A program made the position numbers and the translations under genes. Of a stretch of DNA of 64,000 nucleotides, positions 36,700 to 46,132 are shown piece after piece; positions within the stretch are counted from its first letter, which is position 1, and every line of letters starts with the position of its first letter. Source of the stretch: Bacillota bacterium (GTDB taxonomy: Bacteria; Bacillota; Clostridia; Lachnospirales; Lachnospiraceae); contig CABJAN010000001.1 in NCBI GenBank assembly GCA_902363515.1, positions 186,001 to 250,000 on the forward strand, in the 5' to 3' direction. Below the pieces are notes generated by a model, which was given only the letters and a program-made list of their open reading frames with translations, was not told the origin of the DNA and did no database searches.

Positions 36700-37590
36700 T
36701 TATATCCCATCCATATGCCCCAGCATGATTTCTATAAATTGATTCATCTGGGGCGTTACATATTTATTCCGGTGATATACCAACTGACTCCACATCACAA
36801 TTTCTTGGCACTCTGTATCTAATACTGCCAGCTTCCCTTCTCTGATATAGCCTCCCACCACATATTCCGGCAAAAAAGAAATCCCCTTGTTTTCCAGCAA
36901 AAACCTGGTAATCACATCTGTATTTCCCACTTCCCACACAGGATGCAGCTCATAGCCCCTGGCTGCCAAAGACTGCTCCAGAGCATATCGGTAACTGATT
37001 CCCTTTTCTGTCAGATAAAGAGGCTCCTGCAAAAGCCGCTCAATAGAAATCTCCTTTTCTCCTGCCAGATGCGAATCCGCAGATGCCACAAAAAAGATTT
37101 TCTCCGGTCTCTCCCACACCTTGACCCATTCCGGAAAATTCCGCTTCTGATCCAGAAAATACAGCAGATCAATATCATTTTGCCGCAGCATATGAAATAA
37201 GTCCTGCACCTGTGCTGTATGGGTGCTGATTTCCACATGAGGACACTGCCGGTTAAAATCCATGATAATGGGCGGCAGCACACTGATAATATAAGACTCA
37301 CAGGTTCCAATCCGTAGTTTTCCTACGATTTCCTCCGGTTCCTGAATAATGCTTTCTGCCTTTCTCACAGAATTCAAAATCTCCAGGGCATAGGGAAGAA
37401 GGCGTTCTCCTGCCTGGGTGAGTTTCACCTGTTTCCCAATGCGTTCAAATAACTGTCTGTGAAGTTCTGCTTCTAACTGCTTTATCTGCATGGTCACCGC
37501 AGACTGGGAATACCCAAGCTGTTCTGCAGTCTTAGAAAAACTCTGGACTTCTGCAATCCGTACAAAAGTAATTAAATTCCGAATCTCCAT
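36700..37590 (-). CDS. LysR family transcriptional regulator
   Basis: 296 residues. N-terminal winged helix MEIRNLITFVRIAEVQSFSKTAEQLGYSQSAVTMQIKQLEAELHRQLFER, then a periplasmic-binding-protein-like effector domain from ~90. It is transcribed away from the aromatic amino acid decarboxylase gene with a 108-bp shared intergenic region holding a near-palindromic LysR-type site, so it probably controls that gene in response to an amino acid or amine. Confidence 0.93.
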   Translation of the reverse strand: MEIRNLITFVRIAEVQSFSKTAEQLGYSQSAVTMQIKQLEAELHRQLFERIGKQVKLTQAGERLLPYALEILNSVRKAESIIQEPEEIVGKLRIGTCESYIISVLPPIIMDFNRQCPHVEISTHTAQVQDLFHMLRQNDIDLLYFLDQKRNFPEWVKVWERPEKIFFVASADSHLAGEKEISIERLLQEPLYLTEKGISYRYALEQSLAARGYELHPVWEVGNTDVITRFLLENKGISFLPEYVVGGYIREGKLAVLDTECQEIVMWSQLVYHRNKYVTPQMNQFIEIMLGHMDGI

Positions 37591-37602
37591 ACCCGCTGTT
37601 CC

Positions 37603-37668
37603 TTCAAAATTTTTGAATGTATTTATAAATTTGATGAATTTTACAAATAACAGATTTCATGGTAGCAT
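37603..37668 (+). promoter_or_regulatory. LysR-type operator and decarboxylase promoter
   Basis: TTCAAAATTTTTGAA (37603-37617) is an almost perfect palindrome with T-N11-A spacing. TTTACA (37640-37645) and TAGCAT (37663-37668) are 17 nt apart and lie upstream of the AAGGAGG of the decarboxylase gene. Confidence 0.6.
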
Positions 37669-37698
37669 GAGTAAGAACGAAAGTCAAGGAGGCTATTT

Positions 37699-39123
37699 AT
37701 GGATACGAAAACCAAAGAACAAAACCAGCAAATCGGAGCTTTAATGAATGCCTTTGTCCAACGCACCGTTGATTTTTATAATGAACTGGATTCTTACCCT
37801 GTCTGTCCTCACACACCACAGAAAATCCTGGAACACATCCAGACCCAGGAGATTCCTTCTAAGGGACGCAACATAACCGATGTATATGAAGAAATGCTGA
37901 AAGAAGTTTATTCCCATACAATCCTGGCTCAGCATCCCAGAAGCTTTTCCTGTATTCCTTCTACCTCTTCCATGCTGTCCTGGATGGGGGATGTCATGAG
38001 CAATGCTTACAATCTCCACGCCAGTTGTCAGGTCAATGGTCCTGCGCCCTATCTGGTAGAGAAGAAATTAATCCGGTGGATGTGCGATTTAGCCGGCTAT
38101 CCAAAAGAAGCAGGGGGCGTTTTTGTCTCCGGCGGCTCTATTGCCAATTTAACAGCCCTTACTGCTGCAAGAGATGCCAGACTTACTTATGAGGAACGAA
38201 GCGAAGCTGTAGTCTATGTTTCTGATCAGACCCACTCCTCTGTAGCCAAAGGCCTGCTCATCATTGGTTTTTGCAAAGAGCAAATCCACATTCTTCCATC
38301 CGACTCTGATTTCCGTATGAATACAGGAGCCCTGAAAACTGCTGTAGAACAGGACTTAAAGCAAGGCAAAAAGCCTTTTGCAGTCATTGCTTCTGCCGGT
38401 ACCACCAATACAGGAAGTGTTGACCCACTCAAAGAAATTTCAGAACTCTGTAAAACACATGAAATGTGGATGCATGTAGACGGAGCTTTCGGAGCTTCTG
38501 CCCTGCTCTCAAAAAAATGCAAAAAAGACCTGGAAGGAATTGAAAATTCTGACAGTCTTAGCTGGGATGCTCACAAATGGCTTTTGCAGACTTACGGATG
38601 CAGTATGGTATTGGTTCGTAATCAAAATACCTTGATTAACAGCTTCTCCGCACATCCGGAATACTTAAAAGATGCGGAATCCTCAGAAGGCTGTATTGAA
38701 TTCTGGGATTTAGGTCCAGAGCTTACCCGCCCTGCAAGAAGCCTGAAGCTGTGGCTCACTCTGCAGACGATCGGTACTGAAAAATTAGAAGCAATCATAG
38801 ACCATGGCTGCGCTATGGCTGAACTTGCCGAAAAACTGGTTTCAGAAAAACGGGACTGGGAAATCATCTCCCACGCCCACTTCGGTGTTGTAAACTTCCG
38901 CTGCGTACCGGACTCCAATATGCCGGAATCCCAATTAGCAATTCTTAATCAGGAAATTGCCAAAACACTTACAGACAGTGGCTTTGCCCAGATTTACACC
39001 ACAGAATTAAAAGGAAAAAAGGTACTGCGTATGTGTACCATTAATCCAGAAACCACAGAAAAAGACATCCGGGATACCATAGAACGTTTGGAGGAAATCA
39101 AAGAAACAAGACTTGCACATTAG
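37699..39123 (+). CDS. Aromatic L-amino acid decarboxylase (group II, PLP)
   Basis: 474 residues behind AAGGAGG. Seen: HPRSFSCIPSTSSMLSWMGDVMSNAYNLHA, GGVFVSGGSIANLTALTAARDARLT, YVSDQTHSSVAKGL, VIASAGTTNTGSVDPL, PLP lysine Lys293 in SWDAHKWLLQTYGCSMVLV, and ELTRPARSLKLWLTLQ. These blocks closely resemble, from memory, the tryptophan decarboxylase of Ruminococcus gnavus, which makes tryptamine from Trp. Substrate (Trp, Tyr, Phe or DOPA) cannot be proven by sight. The divergent LysR gene probably regulates it. No amine transporter lies beside it, though an EamA gene is 1.5 kb away. Confidence 0.85.
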   Translation: MDTKTKEQNQQIGALMNAFVQRTVDFYNELDSYPVCPHTPQKILEHIQTQEIPSKGRNITDVYEEMLKEVYSHTILAQHPRSFSCIPSTSSMLSWMGDVMSNAYNLHASCQVNGPAPYLVEKKLIRWMCDLAGYPKEAGGVFVSGGSIANLTALTAARDARLTYEERSEAVVYVSDQTHSSVAKGLLIIGFCKEQIHILPSDSDFRMNTGALKTAVEQDLKQGKKPFAVIASAGTTNTGSVDPLKEISELCKTHEMWMHVDGAFGASALLSKKCKKDLEGIENSDSLSWDAHKWLLQTYGCSMVLVRNQNTLINSFSAHPEYLKDAESSEGCIEFWDLGPELTRPARSLKLWLTLQTIGTEKLEAIIDHGCAMAELAEKLVSEKRDWEIISHAHFGVVNFRCVPDSNMPESQLAILNQEIAKTLTDSGFAQIYTTELKGKKVLRMCTINPETTEKDIRDTIERLEEIKETRLAH

Positions 39124-39136
39124 AATTGATTCAAAG

Positions 39137-39184
39137 GGACTGCTGCATGAAGTAAAACCCAGTGCAGCAGTCCTGCTTTTCTTC
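39137..39184 (+). terminator. Terminator of the decarboxylase gene
   Basis: GGACTGCTGCA (39137-39147) pairs perfectly with TGCAGCAGTCC (39163-39173), followed by TGCTTTTCTT. Confidence 0.85.
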
Positions 39185-39192
39185 TACATCCT

Positions 39193-40173
39193 CTATTCTT
39201 CCCCTGGATACCGCATCCCCCACTGCTTCCGCACAGCATCCATCTGCCTCATAATCTCCAGGGTTTCCTTATGTGGCATTTCCGGACATTCCAGCAACCC
39301 CTCTTCTATGGCAGCTTTACATGCCAGCACCTCATATTCATATCCTGTAATCTGTCCTGGCTGTTCATAAACAACTTTGACCTCTCTGTTTTCATTATAC
39401 ACGGTAATAGACTCAAAATTATTAATATTCTCTACAATGACATATCCCTTTGTACCATAAATAATACCTTTTCTATCCGAAAGCACCCGAAGGGAGCTGT
39501 TCAGCACTGCCATTTCCCCTCCAGGATAGGTGAGAGTAATGCTGTTCTGCGCATCTACACCTGTATCTGTCATCACCGCTGTAGAAGTAATCTTCTCAAT
39601 CTCATCCCCGAAAACCAGTGACGCAAAATTCATCACATAGACGCCAACATCCAGCAAAGCGCCGCCGCCCAGTTCCAGACTCATCAGTCTTGGCACCTGG
39701 TCAATAAGATAACAAAGATTGGCAGTCACCGTCATAGGTTTCCCAATCACTCCGGATTCTAACACTTCTCTTAGTGTCTTCCACATTGGCATATAGCGAA
39801 CCCAGATAGCCTCCGTAAGAAGCAGTTTCTTTTCCTTTGCCAAAGCGAACATTTCTGCCGCCTGCTTTTCATTTAACGCAAAAGATTTCTCACACAGTAC
39901 ATTTCTTCCATGTCTCAGCAGCATATTCACATTTTCATAATGTTCTGACATGGGTGTTGCCACATATACCAAATCCACCTGCTCATCTGCTGCCAGTTCC
40001 TCATAAGAGCCATAAGCCCTGGACGCGCCAAATTTTCCTGCAAAAGCCTGTGCTTTCTCTATATTTCTGGATGCAACCGCATAAAGCTCCGCTTCTTTCA
40101 TTCCATTTAAAGTCACTGCCATAACTCCTGCAATATTTCCCGTACTTAAAATACCAACTTTCAGCTTTTTCAT
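39193..40173 (-). CDS. Gfo/Idh/MocA family oxidoreductase
   Basis: 326 residues. Rossmann start LKVGILSTGNIAGVMAVTLNG binds NAD(P); LVYVATPMSEHYENV and CEKSFALNEKQA are the family's conserved core (the usual EKP is EKS here). The C-terminal half, LGGGALLDVGVYVMNFASLVFG, is the sheet used for substrate binding. Probably a sugar or inositol dehydrogenase; the substrate is unknown. It is 18 bp after the DUF6483 gene, and both lie after the AraC gene. Confidence 0.9.
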   Translation of the reverse strand: MKKLKVGILSTGNIAGVMAVTLNGMKEAELYAVASRNIEKAQAFAGKFGASRAYGSYEELAADEQVDLVYVATPMSEHYENVNMLLRHGRNVLCEKSFALNEKQAAEMFALAKEKKLLLTEAIWVRYMPMWKTLREVLESGVIGKPMTVTANLCYLIDQVPRLMSLELGGGALLDVGVYVMNFASLVFGDEIEKITSTAVMTDTGVDAQNSITLTYPGGEMAVLNSSLRVLSDRKGIIYGTKGYVIVENINNFESITVYNENREVKVVYEQPGQITGYEYEVLACKAAIEEGLLECPEMPHKETLEIMRQMDAVRKQWGMRYPGEE

Positions 40174-40191
40174 GTCCCAAAACCGCCCTTT

Positions 40192-40575
40192 CTAAATCTC
40201 CATACGAATATCTCTGTCCAGAATCCCGTATTCCCGGGCAATACTTTCCAGACCTTCCAAAATTTCATCTCTGCTATAATTGTGTTCTTCCAGAAATTCA
40301 TCGCTGTATTCTGCAATATGCTGATAGAAATCGGCTGCCATAACAACATAATTTGATGATTCTTTTGGAAGTTCTGTAAGCAGGATATTCTCTGCCTCAT
40401 TGATTTCTCCCCTGTCTGCCATCTGAAGAATCCGTGTATATAAGTCATCTTCCTCTGTACGCGCATTTTCCTCCGGAATCTCATAACGGATATCCCTTTT
40501 GCCAAAAATAAGCAGCGCCAATGCTCTTACCATGTCTTTAATCATACGCATGACATAATCCTGTTCATAGTCCAT
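40192..40575 (-). CDS. DUF6483 family protein
   Basis: 127 residues from ATG 40575 behind GGAGG (7-nt spacing). MDYEQDYVMRMIKDMVRALALLIFGK at the start and an all-helical remainder with YTRILQMADRGEINEAENILL match DUF6483 as I remember it. It is cytoplasmic, without membrane segments. Function unknown. It begins 4 bp after the AraC gene ends, so the two are likely cotranscribed with the oxidoreductase gene. Confidence 0.72.
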   Translation of the reverse strand: MDYEQDYVMRMIKDMVRALALLIFGKRDIRYEIPEENARTEEDDLYTRILQMADRGEINEAENILLTELPKESSNYVVMAADFYQHIAEYSDEFLEEHNYSRDEILEGLESIAREYGILDRDIRMEI

Positions 40576-40579
40576 ACAT

Positions 40580-41473
40580 TTACCTCCTGTCTGATATAGC
40601 TTTAATAGAGGATGCATACTCCGATGGGGTCATCCCGGTGATTTTCTTAAACTGTCTGGAAAAATAATGGATTGAGGTATATCCCAGAAAATCCGAAATC
40701 TGTGTAAAATTATGATGGTTTTCACGAATCAACTGCTTGGCACATTCGATTTTTAACCTGGAAAAATAGTCAATCACCCCGCACTGATGCTGATCCCTGA
40801 ACAGTTTCTGAAGCTGGGAACGACCAATGAGATTATCCCTGCAAATACTGTCAATGCTAAGATGCTCCCGTATATGTTCTTCCAGATATGTTGTAATTTT
40901 GTCATATACCATGGCGTCATTCTTCTGCTTCATGGATTTAATGGCAGGAGAGGAAAGATTTCCTGTATTTAACTGCCTTATCATAGAGATCAGAAGATTT
41001 TCCAGATAAATCTTAATCATCTGTTCTGCTCCAATGGGAGCCTGGGGATTTCGCACCATCCTGGTTGTATTCGGGTCATCCAAAGCTCCTAAAATGCAAT
41101 GCTTTGCCTCATAAATAATCTGTGCAATCAGATTCCGTTCCTTCTCCCCAATACTGGTAATCAAATTTTCAAAATATTTCATGTAAGGAGAATCGCACTC
41201 AAAAGAAATCACCACCAGATTCGGGGCAATTTTCCCATTTGCCTTAACCGTATGAAACTCATTGGGCTTGTGAAAAACGATCTGCCCTTTCCTCAGGGTA
41301 TATGGCGTGTCCTCTGCAATAATATCCACTTCCCCTTTATCCACACATAAAAACTCCCAGAAATCGTGTTTCTCTCCCGGGAAACTGTAATCACTCATAT
41401 ATTCAAAATAGTGTATTGTCACAATCTTTCGGATCTGTATAATTTCCGATAGTTCCAAGCTTGTAAAAGCCAT
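40580..41473 (-). CDS. AraC family regulator (sugar ABC operon)
   Basis: 297 residues: N-terminal cupin-like sensing domain (HDFWEFLCVDKGEVDIIAEDTPYTLRKGQIVFHKPNEFH) and two C-terminal helix-turn-helix motifs (LSIDSICRDNLIGRSQLQKLFRDQH and NFTQISDFLGYTSIHYFSRQFKKITGMTPSEYAS). It is divergent from the solute-binding protein gene at 41817 and probably activates that operon when the sugar is present. A minus-strand TATAAT at 41513-41518 may be its -10 box. Confidence 0.9.
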   Translation of the reverse strand: MAFTSLELSEIIQIRKIVTIHYFEYMSDYSFPGEKHDFWEFLCVDKGEVDIIAEDTPYTLRKGQIVFHKPNEFHTVKANGKIAPNLVVISFECDSPYMKYFENLITSIGEKERNLIAQIIYEAKHCILGALDDPNTTRMVRNPQAPIGAEQMIKIYLENLLISMIRQLNTGNLSSPAIKSMKQKNDAMVYDKITTYLEEHIREHLSIDSICRDNLIGRSQLQKLFRDQHQCGVIDYFSRLKIECAKQLIRENHHNFTQISDFLGYTSIHYFSRQFKKITGMTPSEYASSIKAISDRR

Positions 41474-41697
41474 AACATAGCCTCCCCAACAATGTTAAAA
41501 TGTACTGTCTCCATTATACTGAAAAATCAGGAAAAAATCTATCTTTTGTATAAAAAACACCGCGTCTCAGGAATTTCTACATGCCCTTTTATTTTCGCAT
41601 GTAAAACCATCGAATTGACTAATCACAAACTCTATATCCAGTTTCTCCTTACCAGAAATATAAAATATGCATATCTTTATTCGAAAATACTATATTT

Positions 41698-41773
41698 TTT
41701 TGTACAAAATAACTTTTGTACACATAAAGAGGCATATTGCGCAAATACATTTTAACCAAACAAATGTTACAAT
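41698..41773 (+). promoter_or_regulatory. Candidate AraC-controlled promoter of the sugar operon
   Basis: TTTTGTACA occurs at 41698-41706 and 41714-41722 (16-bp period). ACATTT (41747-41752) and AAATGT (41762-41767) form an inverted repeat, and TACAAT at 41768-41773 is a likely -10 with no good -35, as expected for an activator-dependent promoter. The remaining part of the 343-bp gap 41474-41816 shows no gene. Confidence 0.5.
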
Positions 41774-41816
41774 AGAGCCACAAAAGCAAAGAATACTATT
41801 TCAAGGAGGCTGTAAA

Positions 41817-43133
41817 ATGAAAAAGAAAATTATCAGCGCTTTACTTAGCAGCGTGATGGCTATGTCTGTTTTAGCTGGTTGCGGCGGTTCAGGCGATGCA
41901 GAAAAAGAAGAACCTAAAACAGAGGATACCGCAAAGGAAAATGGCGGTGACGAGGGAAAAACAGAATCCAGCGGTGATACCCTGGTATACTGGTCCATGT
42001 GGGAATCCACAGAACCTCAGGGACAGGTTATCCAGGAAGCTGTAAATGCCTACACAGAAGAGACCGGAGTAAAAGTAGACTTACAGTTTAAAGGACGTAC
42101 CGGCAACCGTGAAGCTCTCCAGCCTGCACTGGACGGCGGTACACAGATTGATATTTTTGATGAAGATATTGACCGTGTAAATACTATGTATGCAAAATAT
42201 CTTCTGGATCTGGAAGATCTGGCAAAAGAAGCTGATTATGAATCCACAGCAAACCCAACCCTTATGGCAGCTTGCCGTGATGCTGGTGGCGGCACCTTAA
42301 AAACCATTCCATATCAGCCAAACGTATTTGCTTTCTTCTATAACAAAGCATTGTTTGAGAAAGCCGGAATCGAAAAAGAACCTACTACATGGGATGAATT
42401 CTTAGATGTATGCCAGAAATTAAAAGATGCAGGCATTACACCAATGACCATGGATGATGCTTATGCAACAAGCGTTGTTGGTTATCACCTTGCAAGACTG
42501 GTAGGCGAAGAAAAAGTTGTTGAAATTGTTACGGAAGGCAAATGGGACGACCCTGCTGTTCTTGAGATGGCAAAAGATATCGAAGAACTGGCAAGCAAGG
42601 GTTACTATTCTGAAATGGTTGGTTCCAATGTATGGCCGGCAGGACAGAACACAGAACTTGCTACAGGAACTGCAGCAATGTACTTAAACGGTTCCTGGCT
42701 TCCAAACGAAGTAAAAGGTATGACAGGTCCTGATTTTGAATGGGGATGCTTCGCATATCCTGAACTGGAAAACGGTGCAAACGGTATTGAAACCAACAAC
42801 ATCGGCGCACAGGTATTTGGTATTAACAAAGATACAAAAATGGCAAAAGAAGCATTTGATCTGATTGCTTACATAACCAAAGGCGACTATGACAAGAAGC
42901 TGGCTGACGAATCCATTGGTATTCCTTCAGATACAACAAACTCTGAATGGCCGGAAATGGTTAGCTGCGCAAAACCTGTTATTGAACAGACCACAGCACG
43001 CTTTACCTGGGCAGCAGGCGTTGAAACAAATGTTGATATCACACCTGTTTTAAAAGAGAACTTCATTAAATTAATGGCTGGTACTATTAAAGCAGATGAA
43101 TTTGTAAGTGCAATGCAGAGCGCTGCAAAATAA
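41817..43133 (+). CDS. Sugar ABC transporter substrate-binding lipoprotein
   Basis: 438 residues from ATG 41817 behind AAGGAGG. Signal peptide with lipobox VLAGC (Cys22), an acidic Gly/Ser-rich linker, then a family 1 solute-binding fold (TLVYWSMWESTEP, IPYQPNVFAFFYNKALFEKAGIEKEPTTWDEFLDVC, ATGTAAMYLNGSWLP). First gene of a transporter with two permeases. Downstream NahK and GalE genes suggest a galacto-N-biose or lacto-N-biose type ligand, an inference. No ATPase gene is present; family 1 transporters usually share a MsmK/UgpC-type ATPase encoded elsewhere. Confidence 0.9.
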   Translation: MKKKIISALLSSVMAMSVLAGCGGSGDAEKEEPKTEDTAKENGGDEGKTESSGDTLVYWSMWESTEPQGQVIQEAVNAYTEETGVKVDLQFKGRTGNREALQPALDGGTQIDIFDEDIDRVNTMYAKYLLDLEDLAKEADYESTANPTLMAACRDAGGGTLKTIPYQPNVFAFFYNKALFEKAGIEKEPTTWDEFLDVCQKLKDAGITPMTMDDAYATSVVGYHLARLVGEEKVVEIVTEGKWDDPAVLEMAKDIEELASKGYYSEMVGSNVWPAGQNTELATGTAAMYLNGSWLPNEVKGMTGPDFEWGCFAYPELENGANGIETNNIGAQVFGINKDTKMAKEAFDLIAYITKGDYDKKLADESIGIPSDTTNSEWPEMVSCAKPVIEQTTARFTWAAGVETNVDITPVLKENFIKLMAGTIKADEFVSAMQSAAK

Positions 43134-43151
43134 ATTCTAAACAGATTATCA

Positions 43152-43190
43152 GGAAGGCGGCATCGTGTTACTCTGCCGCCTTCCTTTTTT
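43152..43190 (+). terminator. Intercistronic terminator/attenuator after the binding protein
   Basis: GGAAGGCGGCA (43152-43162) pairs perfectly with TGCCGCCTTCC (43174-43184) and is followed by six T. It would make the binding protein more abundant than the permeases. Confidence 0.88.
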
Positions 43191-43219
43191 AGCTGGTTTT
43201 TAGAGAGGAGGAAACTTAT

Positions 43220-44125
43220 TTGAAGAAAAATAAGACTATGATTGTCGCATTCCTGACACCTGCAGTTGTTTTATTTATATGTATTTTCCTGTATCCAATT
43301 ATAAGAACTGTAATTATGAGTTTCTTTAAAATTGAAGGTGTTACAGACCCCATGAGCGCATGGAGTTTTGTTGGAATCGACAACTATGTAAAACTCATGA
43401 ATACAAGCCTGTTCCGTACAGCATTTTATAATCTTTTCCGCATCTGGCTCATTGGCGGAATCATTGTTCTGCTTCTGTCCCTGCTTTTTGCAGCAATCTT
43501 ATCCAGCGGCATCCGTTTCAAAAAACTGTTTCGTGCCATTATTTATATGCCTAACATTGTAAGTGCGGTAGCGCTGGCAACCATGTGGCTGCAGTATGTA
43601 TACAGCCCTCAGTTTGGTCTTCTGAAAAACCTGTTTACCAAACTTGGATTAGACGAACTGGCAAAGGTTCAGTTTTTGGATAATGAGCATAAGTTCTATG
43701 CTCTGCTTCTGGCTTACTGCTTCGGTATGGTTGGCTATCATATGTTAATCTGGCTTTCCGGTATTGAGCGTATCAGCCCTGAATTTTATGAGGCAGCTAC
43801 CATTGACGGTGCAAATAAAGTACAGCAGTTCCGTTATATGACACTTCCTCTTTTAAAAGGTGTGTTTAAGACAAACCTGACCATGTGGTCTGTAAGCTCT
43901 GTTGGATTCTTTGTGTGGTCACAGTTATTCTCCACTGTTACTGCTGACACTCAGACGATTACTCCCTATGTTTACATGTACATGCAGATTTTCGGTGGCG
44001 GTAATACAGTAACAGAACGTAACTCCGGTCTTGGCGCAGCCATCGGTGTACTCCTGAGTCTTTGCGTAGTCCTGATATTTACTGTGTGCAACAAGTTCAT
44101 CAAAGATGATGACTTAGAATTTTAA
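43220..44125 (+). CDS. Sugar ABC transporter permease (MalF-type)
   Basis: 301 residues, six membrane helices, with the ATPase-coupling EAA loop EAATIDGANKVQQFRYMTLPLLKG. The start is a TTG at 43220 (MKKNKTMIVAFLTPA) after GAGGAGG with 8-nt spacing; the next ATG is six codons later and has no ribosome binding site. Pairs with the second permease 14 bp downstream. Confidence 0.9.
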   Translation: MKKNKTMIVAFLTPAVVLFICIFLYPIIRTVIMSFFKIEGVTDPMSAWSFVGIDNYVKLMNTSLFRTAFYNLFRIWLIGGIIVLLLSLLFAAILSSGIRFKKLFRAIIYMPNIVSAVALATMWLQYVYSPQFGLLKNLFTKLGLDELAKVQFLDNEHKFYALLLAYCFGMVGYHMLIWLSGIERISPEFYEAATIDGANKVQQFRYMTLPLLKGVFKTNLTMWSVSSVGFFVWSQLFSTVTADTQTITPYVYMYMQIFGGGNTVTERNSGLGAAIGVLLSLCVVLIFTVCNKFIKDDDLEF

Positions 44126-44139
44126 AGGAGGGAACAGTT

Positions 44140-45018
44140 ATGGCAAAAGAAAAAGAACCACGGAAACCTTTTAACTTAAAAAAAGAGCTGAAACTTGCCC
44201 CCGGTTACATCATCTTATTGATTTGGGTTATTTTTACCATTGTACTGCTTGGATGGGTATTTTGTGCCAGCTTCTCCACCACTCCTGAAATCTTTCAGGG
44301 GAAAGCGCTGAAATTTGAAACAGGCCTGCATTTTGAAAACTATGCCAAAGCCTGGAATGGCTCCGGTGTGGCAGTATTCTTCGGGAACTCACTTTTATAC
44401 TCTGTTGTTTCCTGTGCGCTGCTGATTCTGGTATGTGCTCCTGCTGCTTATGTACTTTCACGCTTTGAGTTTATTGCAAATAAATTCATCCAGACCAGCT
44501 TTGTATCTGCTATGGGTGTTCCGGCAATCATGGTGGTACTTCCTTTATTCAGCGTGATTTCCGGCCTTGGAATCTTAAACAATATTCCTCTGGCAAAAGG
44601 AACCTTAATTCTTTTATATGTAGGTATTAACGTTCCCTATACCACGATTTTCCTGCTGACTTTCTTCAGTAATATCTCTAAAACTTACGAAGAAGCAGCC
44701 GCAATTGATGGATGTCCTCCTATGAGAACCTTCTGGAAGATCATGTTTCCTATGGCACAGTCCGGTATTGTTACCGTAACCATTTTTAACTTTATTAATA
44801 TCTGGAACGAATATTTCCTGTCTCTGATTTTTGCAAGTTCAGACGCATTAAAACCAGTTGCTCCAGGCTTATACGGTATGATTAACTCCATGAAATACAC
44901 CGGAGACTGGGCAGGAATGTTTGCCGCAGTTATCATCGTATTTCTGCCAACTTTCATCCTCTATGTTTTCCTTTCTGAAAAAATTATTGGCGGTGTTACA
45001 GGCGGAATCAAAGGCTAA
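44140..45018 (+). CDS. Sugar ABC transporter permease (MalG-type)
   Basis: 292 residues, six helices, with coupling loop YEEAAAIDGCPPMRTFWKIMFPMA. The long cytosolic N-terminus (MAKEKEPRKPFNLKKEL) is charged. Behind GGAGG, 14 bp after the first permease. A terminator follows, and the metabolic genes start 186 bp later with a new ribosome binding site. Confidence 0.9.
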   Translation: MAKEKEPRKPFNLKKELKLAPGYIILLIWVIFTIVLLGWVFCASFSTTPEIFQGKALKFETGLHFENYAKAWNGSGVAVFFGNSLLYSVVSCALLILVCAPAAYVLSRFEFIANKFIQTSFVSAMGVPAIMVVLPLFSVISGLGILNNIPLAKGTLILLYVGINVPYTTIFLLTFFSNISKTYEEAAAIDGCPPMRTFWKIMFPMAQSGIVTVTIFNFINIWNEYFLSLIFASSDALKPVAPGLYGMINSMKYTGDWAGMFAAVIIVFLPTFILYVFLSEKIIGGVTGGIKG

Positions 45019-45045
45019 CTCCTTGTTTCCATTGCCTGAAAAAAA

Positions 45046-45077
45046 GGATGTTGTATTTATATGCAGCGTCCTTTTTT
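45046..45077 (+). terminator. Terminator after the sugar ABC permease
   Basis: GGATGTTGTAT pairs with ATGCAGCGTCC (11 pairs with three G-U) around a short loop, followed by TTTTTT. Confidence 0.8.
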
Positions 45078-45204
45078 GTTTCAAAAAATCAGTAGAAAGT
45101 GCCAAAACTTTGAAATTTTGTGCAAAGGAATTTTCGCCCTTTTTTGATAAAATAAAACCATACAAATAGTGTAAAAACCTAAATAAGAACGGGAGGAATT
45201 TCAC

Positions 45205-46131
45205 ATGAAAAAACCAGTATTAGTAGTAATGGCAGCAGGTATGGGAAGCCGCTACGGAGGTCTGAAACAGATTGATCCGGTGGATTCTCAGGGACATATT
45301 ATCATGGATTTTTCCATCTATGATGCAGTAAAAGCAGGCTTTGAAAAAGTCATTTTTATTATCAAAAAAGAGAACGAAGCAGACTTCAAAGCTGCCATTG
45401 GAGACAGACTCAGCAAGGTCATTGAAGTAGAATATGTATTCCAGGATTTGAACAATCTTCCGGAAGGCTTTGCTGTCCCGGAAGGCAGAGTAAAACCATG
45501 GGGAACAGGACACGCTATTTTAAGCTGCCTTGGCACTGTAGATGCTCCTTTTGCAGTTATTAATGCTGATGACTACTATGGAACACATGCTTTCCAGATG
45601 ATTTATGATTATCTCACTACCCACGAAGATGATGAAAAATACCGCTACACCATGGTAGGCTATGTACTGGAAAACACCTTAACAGAAAACGGTCATGTAG
45701 CAAGAGGTGTCTGCGTCACAGATGAGGAAGGATACCTTCAGAAAATTCATGAAAGAACCCATATTGAGAAAAAAGATGATGGCGCTGCTTACACCGAGGA
45801 TGATGGCGCTACCTGGGTTACCATTCCAGAAGGAAGCACTGTTTCTATGAATATGTGGGGCTTTACAGAGAGTATTCTGAAAGAATTACAGGCACGTTTT
45901 GCAAACTTTTTAAATGAAAATCTGGAGAAAAATCCATTAAAATGTGAATATTTCCTGCCTTTTGTTGTGGACGAATTATTAAAAGAAGGAAAGGCAACTG
46001 TTCAGGTTTTGAAGTCTCTGGATAAATGGTACGGAGTAACTTATAAAGAAGATAAACCTGTGGTAGTCGCTGCTATCCAGAACTTAAAAGACCAGGGATT
46101 ATACCCTGAAAAACTGTGGGAGGACAAATAA
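45205..46131 (+). CDS. Sugar-1-phosphate nucleotidyltransferase family protein
   Basis: 308 residues. The NTP-binding signature is VVMAAGMGSRYGGLKQIDPV at the N-terminus; FAVINADDYYG is the metal-binding Asp block. The family makes UDP-sugars from sugar-1-phosphates and UTP. It ends 1 bp before nahK, so it may supply the uridylyltransferase step for NahK products (GalNAc-1-P or GlcNAc-1-P). The nucleotide and sugar are inferred, not proven. Confidence 0.82.
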   Translation: MKKPVLVVMAAGMGSRYGGLKQIDPVDSQGHIIMDFSIYDAVKAGFEKVIFIIKKENEADFKAAIGDRLSKVIEVEYVFQDLNNLPEGFAVPEGRVKPWGTGHAILSCLGTVDAPFAVINADDYYGTHAFQMIYDYLTTHEDDEKYRYTMVGYVLENTLTENGHVARGVCVTDEEGYLQKIHERTHIEKKDDGAAYTEDDGATWVTIPEGSTVSMNMWGFTESILKELQARFANFLNENLEKNPLKCEYFLPFVVDELLKEGKATVQVLKSLDKWYGVTYKEDKPVVVAAIQNLKDQGLYPEKLWEDK

Positions 46132-46132
46132 A

